Shown here piece by piece: positions 47,992 through 58,500 of a DNA stretch of 64,000 bases. The notes below the pieces were generated by a model. That model saw only the letters and a list, made by a program, of their open reading frames with translations. It was not told the origin of the DNA and did not search any database. The position numbers and the translations under genes are program-made. The first letter of the stretch is position 1. Each line of letters opens with the position of its first letter. The DNA lies in NCBI GenBank assembly GCA_037783415.1, contig JAZGTN010000062.1, positions 473,501 through 537,500 of the forward strand, given 5' to 3'. Origin of the DNA: Leptasterias polaris (lineage: Eukaryota > Echinodermata > Asteroidea > Forcipulatida > Asteriidae).

Positions 47992-48923
47992 ACGCCGGTG
48001 AATCTGTTCCCCCGGACAACTTTACCTGATTTGTCGAGGGTACAATGTCCCCCGAGACAGTATCTCCTAGGATAAACTGTCTCTCGTTAGGTTATTCTGT
48101 CCGTCGTGCTCAACGGAGATTATGTCATAATTATAACGGAGAATATGTCCCCCAGCATGTGCGTCCACCGACGGAACCATAATAAACTTGCCTTATTACC
48201 CCGCGCTTTGCTGGTTTATAATAGAAGTATTATATGAATTTAGTCAACATTGATTCACCGAGGTAATATTAATATATTTTTGTTGAGGCCTACACTCCAT
48301 TTTCCCGTATTTTGAATCAATAATTTAGCCTAATTCACTTTTTCTTATTTACTTGTTGAAATCATTCACGAGGCCATTAATGTACTTTTTAAAAGATTAG
48401 CATTGAAGTTAATATAATTGAACTACATTTGCAGTAAACAAAAATAACAAATAATATTCAAACACATGACAAGTCAACACAAACAACTGACAACAAGCTT
48501 TTTGAAATGTCCAACTGTTTTTATTTTCTAATGGACAGTTGCAATATTCCTCATTCCAATTCAATTGAAAACTCACATTTATTTACATCCTGCATGAAAT
48601 ATTTCAAACAATGCATAACAAAAGAAAACGAATTCAAGAAGTATTCATGAATCCAGTTTTACAAGACAGAAAATAAAATAAGTATGCAGGCCACAAACTA
48701 GAAGCCAGAGGGCTCGTCGTGAGTGCTTGGCGGACAGTAAACCCTAGCCGGGGGACACATTCCCCTAGAGGGGATTCTGTCCACCCGGGCCGTTGTGCGG
48801 GTGGGGGGGCAGAGGGGGACAAATTCCCCTAGCGGACAGAAAACCCTAAGCCGGGGGACACATTCCCCTAGGGGATTCTGTCCCCCCGGACCGTTGTGCG
48901 GGGGACAGAATTCCCTGTGACAC
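47992..48923. mobile_element. Element with GCCGGTG ends and GGGGGACA repeats
   Basis: Left GCCGGTGAATCTGTTCCCCC and right GACAGAATTCCCTGTGACACCGGC-type ends are imperfect inverses. Blocks such as GGGGGACACATTCCCCTAG recur at 48740-48910, and GTCCCCCGAG-type blocks at 48000-48190. A further one-sided relative is at about 49750-49795. No coding capacity. Confidence 0.55.
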
Positions 48924-49885
48924 CGGCAAAAAAAAATTCTGAAGACACATCACACCAGCTTGTACATAGTTAGGAAAAATGTATTTTCTCTTTACTTTAT
49001 AAAGCTGTGAGACTTCCAGGTATTGTTAATGGAATATTTAGCATTATTTTTGCACTTAATGCTTTTGGAGTTTATTTCGTGGGGTGCATCCTTATGGGCC
49101 TTTTCGAAACAGTGGTTTGAGCTTGGGCTTAGGCTTACGCTCCGTCAGTTATTGAATCCCTTGCCGACCTTCCATCAATCCCTGAAGAACAAGACAACTA
49201 ACTCCGATGGTTCACCAGCTAAAGTTCTTCACGGTTGGTTGTGGTTATAATAAATTGACTATAGAGCCTAGTAGTCAAGATCCTGCAGAAAGGAGATGAT
49301 CCCCACAGACCTGAGAAATGGTTCAATGATACAATCGTTATCATGATCTTCATGATCTTCTTCTGGCTGGGCATGATGAGTTCAGCTTTTTGTATTTTTT
49401 TATGTTAGAATATCGTTTTGCAAGGCGCGGAAAGATTTCCTTTTGGCATATAATAGCAATGACCTCAGCATTGTTGTTGCCATCATATCAATCCTGGTTG
49501 GGTGAATTAATTATTAGTGACAAATGTCCACATGCTTCGTCACATTTGCTGCAGTCACAACTTGATTGGGAAAGCCATGGCCAGCAAGCACGCGTGGCAC
49601 CGATGCCAACTGTCGTGACCGAGCAGTCTAGTTCACCCGGTGTGACAGGAGCTGCCCCCCGTGAGATTCTGCCCCCCCCCCCCATACGGCAAACTGTGTA
49701 CAAACTTCTTCTGATAGAACCCTTTTGAATCATCCTCCTCCAGCCCATGATGGATGGGGGACAGAATCTCCAGGGACAGATTTCCCTATGACACAGACTA
49801 TAACAGCATAGCAGGCCAGGGGCGGATCCAGGATTTTCCAAACGGGGGGGCGTGGAAATTTACCAAGCAGCAAATGGTGAATGCA

Positions 49886-50060
49886 ATAGACCTTATGCAT
49901 TGACGTCACCAAGCCGCCATCTTAGAGGTAAACTGGTGATGAAACAATGGAAACGCGCTGATTTGTACGCGCGGCGCACAGGACTGACCAATGAACATCT
50001 TCCTTTTGACCTCTAGGTGAGGGCGCCCTACTCAAATGACGTCATATGCATAAGGTCTAT
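49886..50060. mobile_element. 175-bp MITE with ATAGACCTTATGCAT ends
   Basis: ATAGACCTTATGCAT (49886) and ATGCATAAGGTCTAT (50060) are perfect inverted ends, each followed inward by TGACGTCA-type sequence. Non-coding. Confidence 0.88.
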
Positions 50061-50393
50061 TTGTGGCTCCTACGAGCGCGTAACGCGAAGTCCTATACGG
50101 CATGGGCCGGTTCCGGGGCCCGCTTAAATGCTCCGAAACAGTAAGGATTCTAGATGCTCTATGGTGCGATCTCATTCAATATCTCGAGCAATAATAACAT
50201 TAATGTACGAAAATGTGAGGGTAGGCCTAGAGGCCTAGCCCCCCTCCCCCAGCCCTGCATAGGTGTACTATCTGTGATAATTACCAGTTTGAAAGAAACA
50301 CAACAGATATTAACCCTCTTTCTTGAATACGAAAAAAATCTGTGATTTTCTGAACAGAGTGAGACACCATGATTATACGATGCTATGTCTTCA

Positions 50394-51080
50394 CTAGCCC
50401 CATATTGGGCCAATCCACTTCGTTCGTATCCTTGCCAATTGGGCCTAGCACCATTGCAATCCTATTGTTGTGCCCGATGTAATTTTTAATCCGGGTTACT
50501 TGTAGAAAGCCCTAATGCTATTTATTTTTTTTACATTACGGATTTTGGGGGAAAATTGATTGCCTTTCGAGTCGCGAGAGTGAATTTTTTGATCACGTAT
50601 TAACAACTTGCGCGAGAACCATACTAGTTGGGTTCCCTGATCAATTTCACAATATTTATTCGATCTAATGGGGACCAGACTGATTTACATAACGCGCTGA
50701 GCATAATATCTTTTGCGCACCACATTACACGTATTTCACAAGACCTTGATGGCGCGCTGAGTGAATAAGTCTGGTCCCCATTAAATATCAGCAGTTGATC
50801 GTATAACTGTTGTGAATTGTTGAGGGAACCTGACAATGGTTTTTCTCGCAAGTTAATAATATGTGGGAAAAAATCACATTCGCGATTCGAAAAGCAAACA
50901 ATTTTCCCAAAAGATCTGTGATGTTTTTAAAATACAATTAAGCATTAGGGCTTTCTACAAGTACAGTAGCATTCTATTAGTAAGTTTAATAACCCGGATT
51001 AAAAATTAAATCAGGCACAAAAATAGGAATGCAATGGTGATAGAGCCAAGGATACGAAGTGGATTGGCCCTATTCATTGG
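50394..51080. mobile_element. 687-bp foldback element with 12-bp flanking repeat
   Basis: Arms 50402-about 50680 and about 50755-51080 are inverted: GGGCCAATCCACTTCG .. TTAATCCGGGTTA .. AGAAAGCCCTAATGC .. ATGGGGACCAGACT. The direct repeat GCTATGTCTTCA flanks both sides (50382-50393 and 51081-51092). Non-coding, with small indels between arms. Confidence 0.85.
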
Positions 51081-51501
51081 GCTATGTCTTCATTTTTTTT
51101 CTTTTCTTATGATACAAGTTTCCGAAGTTCGTATTGTAAAAGTCACATTGTATTTAGCGCGCACGCGTGCTGACCTCCAGCCAGAAACTTCTTTGCACAA
51201 TGTACACACACAGGTGGCATGGTCGACTCACGCTGCGGTTGTACGATCTTCACGCCCCCCAGACCCTGCGCCAGGCATGTGCAGGTGTTTCGCGCTTATG
51301 TTCAGTGTGTGAGAAAAACACGATGTCCACACACACAGATTCACGTGTAATTAATTCCTCATCAGTCAGTGAATTAATAGTGGTCCACAAATGAAACAAA
51401 GTGTACGAGGTACGGATTATTAGTAGCTTTTTTGAAAAAAAACCTAATAGGTAGGGCCTATGTCATTAACTTTGTCTCTCCCTCATTTTTCCCCTTGATG
51501 T

Positions 51502-51543
51502 TGTTTTTTTTTTTTTTTTTTCTCAAGCAAAAGGGGGGGGGGG
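51502..51543 (+). repeat. Poly-T and poly-G tracts
   Basis: A T-run of about 20 followed by CTCAAGCAAAA and a G-run of about 12. Confidence 0.85.
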
Positions 51544-52813
51544 GCATGCGCCCCACGCCCCCTGTATCCGCCCCTGATCAGCTGTTTCGAATCCCGAGGA
51601 CACTTGTTGGGAAGGTAGTGCATTATGCCCTACCAGTCAGGCTCCTAGTGGGGTGATACCCATGCCTACATCCTTACGGACTGTGAAGGAAGGGGGGTCC
51701 CTGTTACAGCCCAGGAGCAGGTGGCAACGTGCGCCCCTGGTGACAGTTAATTTTGGTCGAAAGCCGTGAATCCCTCACCATGAAGTGGCCGTTCGGCCTT
51801 GTGATGTTAGGCGGTTTCTCATATAAAATCTTTTGGGAAAAGACACAAAAAAAACTCTCAAAAAAACCGACAATAAACAAACAACTTGTCTCCCGACTGC
51901 ACCGCTAATTCCAATTAGTAGCTATAAAAAGAATCCTAAGCCAGCAAAATTTAGGTGTCCCATCTCAAAATTCGCGCTAGTAGTCAGCATCATTGTAGAC
52001 GGAAACATTTCTCAAGACAAATTATTGGTTCCAGACCAGTACCAATATTATACATGTATACAAAGATAATAACAGCCAAATTAATTTGGTAACGGCCAAG
52101 TATACGCACAACAACACAGAATTGTTACCACAAGTACATGTACAATAATAAAGACTATAGGGTTAAAAATCTGGGCCTGCCAGGTGAAGCACCACATGAT
52201 GCCCAATCTCAAATCTGTGTACTGTATCTCTTTGTGCTTCTGGCTAAGGGGCAGATTGCATCATATCCATCCATTGAAAAAAGGTATTTTAATTTTTATG
52301 GATTTAATAAAGGTATTTTATGTTATCTTATCTTGTCTTAAGTTTTGTTTCTACAACCATAGAGAAAGGACTCTCTATGCTACAACTAAGTCAAGTTGGT
52401 TAGATCATGCCGTAGAGGGCGCGCTATAACGATTTACAACGAGCGCAATACACTAACCACTAATCGGTCACTGACGTCTTGAGCCACGACTAGAAAGTAC
52501 AGACCCGACAAGGCGTTCGGCCTGACGCGCCTCCGTGATGGAGGCGGACAGTGCGGACGACCTATACGCACAATAATAGTAGAATTTTTAAATTGTTATT
52601 GCTTTCCAATGACCTACAGTTATATGATTTCATTATTATCGAGAGAAAAACTCTAATATTTGGCTTGTTTTTTAGTATTCGTTCGGATAAAATAACGAAT
52701 TCACCATTAGAAATGAGCAAAATGAGCCATTTGTTCACCTCCCTGTACTGCATGTGTTCTATTTTCTGAATACGCGACTGGTTTTTCCGGGAATACGCGG
52801 CTGGCTATTTCGG

Positions 52814-53176
52814 GCCCAATCATAGAAATAGAACCCAGAGAACGCTGAGTGTGTCATTGTGCGTGCGATTTCGTTGTGAGACCATTTTTATGGACGCGCG
52901 TACGCCATTTCTTTAAACGCGTGTATGCTAGAGACGTACGCCGGGTGTTACGGCGCGCTGCCCATGGTAGCGAGGCTGGTCAGTGATAAGCCAGTGATAA
53001 TATTTTGCCATACAGTAGACGTCATGAACATTGACCAATGAAAACACGTAGAAACGGTCTATGTGCGTTGCCATTTTGCCATACACGCGTGTCACGTGAT
53101 GATCATTTTGCCATACACAGACGACACAGAGGGCGGGCGAGCTCAGCGTTCTCCGGGTCTATTTCTTGCCCAATAC
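52814..53176. mobile_element. ~360-bp inverted-repeat element
   Basis: GAAATAGAACCCAGAGAACG near the left end is the inverse of CGTTCTCCGGGTCTATTTC near the right end, with one or two mismatches. CCCAAT and ATTGGGC-type sequence lies at the margins. CATTTTGCCATACA recurs three times inside. Non-coding. Confidence 0.75.
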
Positions 53177-53429
53177 TGTGCTAGCTTCAGCTCAGTGTCA
53201 TGGATTGTTGTGGAGTGTCAGCCAGTCTCGTTCCCTGACCATCAGTTAAACCCTAACGCCCATCTCATTGAACCATAGGAACCATACTATACCGTCCACA
53301 GTATAGTCTGGCCCGATCTAAAACATTACGGATACGGGGATCAAGTGGACAGGAAGCCATACTAGGCCTATATCCCACAATTCCGTTTTCGCACATAATA
53401 AGAACGAACATCAAATATACATTGGTGTA

Positions 53430-53670
53430 ACATCGCACGTGTATTAAATTATCGCATTATGTATATCACAAAACATCGCAAAAATTATCGCATATATAAA
53501 AAAATTATCGCATATATATTACAAATTATCACATATATATTGCAAATTATCGCACATATATTACAAATTATTGCATATATATTACATATATTGCATACAT
53601 AAAACGAATATCGCACATATGAGAATATATGAGAAACATCGCACATACATTGTACATTATCGAATATTGC
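53430..53670 (+). repeat. AT-rich degenerate ~20-bp tandem repeat
   Basis: Ten or more variants of AAATTATCGCATATATATTA, with decreasing regularity to the right. Confidence 0.85.
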
Positions 53671-54945
53671 AACGTTTGACACGCCATAGCGCCCAGTGTC
53701 GCACAATGTAGTAGTTTACGCGTGTGATTCCCGTCCTTTTCGGAGTTAGACTTGGTTCCAAGTCTGTGCTCGTGGTTTTTGGTCTACCGGATAGCCGATA
53801 CATTATTGTCTGAAATAGCGCCCTCTTGTGGATAAACCTCCGTCTTTAACCTCCGATTGCGAGTTAGAACGTGTAATAGCCAATCTGCGGGTGAATTTTG
53901 CGTCGCTGATGTAGAGAAATAACCGCAATCTCAGAGTGAAAACCGCAACCGCCTTGAGCAAGGCTATCTAGGTCATCTGGATGCATTTTTTGTAGTGCAT
54001 TTAATTATTGGTGTAGTGATGTTGGAAAAAATGTTGAGAGGTAGGCAAAACCTCATGTCTTTTTCTTTTGATGGAGGCAGCATGAGACACACATGAATGG
54101 CATTTGTTTATATTTCTCTCTATGCTGTGCCTGAGCATGGCTCCTCAGTCCATGCTGTCTTAGACTCTGGATGTAAGAGGGTACTTGTCAGAGAAACCCC
54201 ATTTTCACCTCTTGTTTCCTTGAGGGTCTTTGAACTTGGGATTAAACGAGCCATTCTAGATTCTCCATCCTTTAGAGGACCGGCCTCCTTCCCCTGATGT
54301 GCCCCACTGAATTCATATATAGGTAAATAATCGGAACATTTCAAATTTAAACAGATTACTTTTTAAAAATAGAAATACACAGATGGAAAATGAAAAAAGT
54401 TAAAAAAATAGTTGATAGAAGTATCTTGAGAAATAATACAATAAAGGGGAACTAGAGCTTTTCTACGTCAGCGAACATTTTTTGAGTATATTTGTTTCAA
54501 AAAATACAATTGGCTTGTAATGTGTTGGAAAATTGACAAAGCATCAAAACAATTATTATCTTTGAAAAGGTAGGAATCACATAGTGCAACCACAAACACT
54601 GACACAGCCCGCCCCTACGTGCTTATAACCACTGCAGCCATTTGCAAAAGAGCAATGTTGTAGGTAGTTTTTCCTCACAAAGCTAATTCAGTCAGCAGAA
54701 ACCAGTATGTCACAAATTGTATCGCAAACATCTTCGTAAAAGTTACCGCAAATTTTGGCGATGATATTTGCAACACTGCTGATAGGCCTACTTGCAAAGA
54801 TATTTGCTAGCCTATGTTTAATGTCCCTCCAGGGCCACTATACGTATAACAAGTCATTGTGACTGGAACCAAAAATGACCGACGGTCACTTCTCTAGGGA
54901 GAAACACTTTAGGTGTCATGACATCTATTGGGCTGATGTAACAAG

Positions 54946-55013
54946 CTGCAACAAGCCCAATAAGTTTGCTGCAACAAGCCCAATAAGTTTGCTGCAACAA
55001 TCCCAATAAGTGC
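54946..55013 (+). repeat. 25-bp tandem repeat, about 3 copies
   Basis: GCTGCAACAAGCCCAATAAG plus TTT is repeated, the last copy with one change. Confidence 0.9.
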
Positions 55014-55375
55014 AGGCGGGATTTGGAGTTAAATGTTCCCCCACCCCCGAAAAGGGTGGCATAAACTAGGCCTACCTGTGTTATGTGCCGTAAAAACCTT
55101 CCCATAAAAATACATTATTTCAATTTATCAAACTGTCGTGTGCACGTGAGTGGTCTAAAGCACTGGGGATATGTTCAGACAGACAAATTCAGATCTATTG
55201 TTATGTTCAAGGTCCAACGAGCACGCCGTCCTATATATCGACAAAGTTCAAACTTTGATCAAGGTTTTAGAATAACAACTGCATTCATGACCAAGCAGTG
55301 AGGGGTTACGACTGGTAAAACGCAGTGGTCGTTTTAGACATCTGCTTGAAAGTCACTGTTATATCGACCGAGAAG

Positions 55376-55511
55376 ATGGGGAATGAAATTGAGGACGGAA
55401 AGCGGGATACATGGGGCGGGAAACTCGACTTCATCCTCTCCACTATGGGTTACTCCATTGGCTTGGGCAACGTGTGGAGATTCCCATACCTGTGTTACAC
55501 CAATGGAGGAG
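55376..55511 (+). CDS. SLC6 exon 1
   Basis: Residues 1-45 plus one base. [20 protein letters not shown] leads into the TM1 motif [10 protein letters not shown]. Donor GTAAAC. An upstream coding exon is not excluded. Confidence 0.88.
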
Positions 55512-58500
55512 GTAAACTGTGTAGTCTTGCTTTATATCGACACAATCGCCATGACGCCACGAACTGCTACATTACGTAGAAAACCAATTATTTTTAGTTT
55601 TCAGGTTGTTTTTTAATACATGTTTATACATCATGCGTCAAGGCCTACACTTTCTTGAAGTTTCAAAGCTTCAAGAGACTTTATAAATTATCATGATTAT
55701 ACACGTCAACCTTATTGCACCTTCTATTTTATTTTGTTCATTTATTGTTAATTTGGTCGGTGAAATTTCGGCTATATAGCTCCACTTAATTTATTACTTG
55801 CACGAAGAACACAATTTCTGTTTCTTTTGTACAAGAAATAAATTAAAATTGATTTACTAAGAATCACGCTGGCTAAAAATAATTATATTTCGTGAGAATA
55901 CACTAAAATTTCGAGGGGACGAAACAGTATTTTATTTCGTGTGATATATTAATAATATTAAGCGGGTACGGAGCTTTGAGTTTTCGGCGTTAAAAGTAAA
56001 GAAGTGATTAAGGGACAAAGATAAAAAAATTCTTGATATAAACTATTTCGGCTCAAGAGAATATTTCGTTCCCTTGATATAATTCAATCAATTCCCTCGA
56101 AATACGTGTTCGTCCCCTCAAAATATAGGTTACAAATTATATTTGGAGGGAACGAAATATTCCATGCTAATTTTGCCCGGTTAATGTTTTACCTGTCCCT
56201 ATTAGGGGCTCCGTATAAACCTCAATTATTTTGCCAGATTTAATAATGTTGATGCAATGTGTAACGTTACATTAAGGTAATTATTTTCTTAATCCCTACT
56301 TGAGGCTATGCTACTTATACTTTGACTAAGTTACACCCGGTTCAGACAGGTGCCGAACCAAATAGAAGGAGCGACTCTATTAAAGTCGACCCAAATATAA
56401 ATCTTGGTTTCAGACAAGCAAACTTTAACATAACCAATGGGGTTCGGCTCATGACAAGATCGACTTCTAAAACAAAGACGTTCCAGAGTGTCGTTCCGAA
56501 CGACTGGAACAGTCGATCTTTCGACTTCAAGCGCGTCCAATCGCTTTTAACTGTTTCTGACGTCAAACTGTTTTCATGCAGTTGATTCAATACATTGGTT
56601 CGGCGCGAATGTAGACCGCCAGTCTGAACTGGGTGTAACCATGGAGATAGCCCATGGTGTAACATGCATTATATGCAGTTCGTACGTATGGATTGTTTTC
56701 ATAACTGAGGTTCCCTTTGAAGGCATCAAATCCACAGGACAAAACAAACCACCGGTGCATGTATGTTCTCAGGGGCAAGTGTAGGTGAAATAACTTTGAA
56801 TAGAGCAGTCATGTATTTGTTATCTTAGCCTCTGGGACGTGACAATTACTCTATGTCAATTCTTAGCCCGGTAGTTTTTTTTATTTTTCATGCTACTTCG
56901 CTGCGCTCATACGCATGAAAAACAGTTTCGTTTACTACGCCAAAGACGCTAAATGACACAAATATTCTGGTACATAGAATTTATTAATTAAATATTATTG
57001 AGACAGCATGGGATGTAGGCTTGCAAGCACGTAGATGCTGAATATACAGAACGCTTTTATTCATGATTAAAACAATGATAATTAAACAATAATAATAATA
57101 ACCTCCCAGCCACAGTGGCTTACCAGGACAACAGTGTCCCTCCATGGCCTACTCGGCCTTTGAAACATGGCAGAATAAATTAACAAAGTCATACAATAAT
57201 AATAACACAAATATCTGAATTATCTAAAACATTCGGTTCTTGCAAAAGGTAGTTAGCAAATACCCTACCATTCGCTTCAATTAATCTCGCAGCCACAGTG
57301 GCTTACCAGGACAACAGTGTCCCTCCATGGCCTACTCGGCCTTAGAAACATGGCAGAACAAATTAACAAAGTCATACAAAGTCAGAGGGCCCGCTTATAT
57401 AGCATAGTGACTCAAGCGTAGCAAGGTATGAACAAAAGCCCTTTGTGAAAGTTGCGTAACGGAGGAATTTAGGTCCTTTATGTGCAAAACAAAACTACAT
57501 ATTATTCTGCAACCATGCAGTACAATACGAGAGCCCTAAAGAACGGAAGCCAGTTCGAAGTGACCTCGCTCTTTTATTTTCGAGAGCAGTTATTATTTTT
57601 CCAAGAGCAGTTCCCTTTTATATTTTTTTATTTAAAGAACAGCTGTTTATAATAATAATTATATCAATGAGCATGCAGCTATGCGCATCCAATGACTTTC
57701 AAAGACATACTTGAACGAAAACGGTAACAAGTGATCTTTGCTGAAATTAATGTAAAATGTTCTCAACCAGTGAAGAAATTGAGTTCACTTGAGATAAAAC
57801 AGATTTAAAATGTGTAAAGAACAATCAGAAAGATTCGCAAAAAGCCCTGTTACGTCATCACTTGTGCTACGTCATAAACATTATGTGGGAGCTCCGTTTT
57901 GCATAGCCGCTTTGAAGCAAACTTCCAAACATGACGTAAAAGTATTGTCATTTTGACGCACGCCGTCAACGGCAGAAGTGTTTTAAAAACCTCGATATTT
58001 ACAAAAAATGCAGAAGTGTGCAAATATCTAAATTATATTTAAATGATGAACAAACTTATTATAAACAAGTTTAAATAGCATTCCCGTTGACAAAGACTCA
58101 CCCAAGTAGCTGTTTAAGGAAACTAGGCCCTGTCAAGCCCTCACCCCAACCAGGCAAGGGTCGCCATGGGACTCACTGGTAATCGACCATCTGAGTTGCT
58201 CTTGTAAATAAAATTAATTGCTCTTGAAAATAAAATAGCGACGACATTAACGGGCTTTTGTTCAGTACCGGTAGTGAAAACGGTCAGTGAATAATAAACT
58301 ATCGTTGTTTTCTTTTTCAGGAGCGTTTTTGTTCCCATATCTGATCATGCTTATATTAGTTGGCTATCCACTGATGTTCCTGGAGATGTCTTTCGGACAG
58401 TTCAGTAGTCTAGGATGCATTTCAATATGGCGCATTAGTCCACTCTTCAAAGGTATGTTGAGCATCAGGGAACATTCTAGGTGGATTGTAAAGTTAACAA

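Larger units (their letters stand above)
49817..51576. mobile_element. Possible hAT-type element with CAGGGGCGGAT ends, nested insertions
   Basis: CAGGGGCGGATCCAGG at 49817 and CCTGTATCCGCCCCTG at 51576 are inverted. The 8-bp flanks do not match, so the two ends may belong to different copies. The interval contains the MITE at 49886-50060 and the foldback at 50394-51080. Confidence 0.45.
47611..55375. other. Intergenic gap between divergent myotubularin and SLC6 genes
   Basis: 7.8 kb with no supportable gene. It is mostly inverted-repeat elements (47992-48923, 49817-51576 with nested elements, 52814-53176), an AT-rich array (53430-53670) and a 25-bp repeat (54946-55013). Promoters of both genes must lie here, but I could not place them. 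No evident coding exon was found at 53720-54850. Confidence 0.5.
55520..58320. other. SLC6 intron 1
   Basis: Holds the inverted-repeat element at 56332-56638 and the direct repeats at 57104-57196 and 57287-57379. The remainder is AT-rich with no recognisable gene. Confidence 0.7.

Noticed and set aside
50624..50851. Minus-strand open frame within the 50.4-kb foldback
   Set aside because: Overlaps the loop and arms of an inverted-repeat element; no homology seen.
51560..51830. Possible SINE with TTTCGAATCCCG as B box
   Set aside because: No A box at proper spacing and no second copy in the window.
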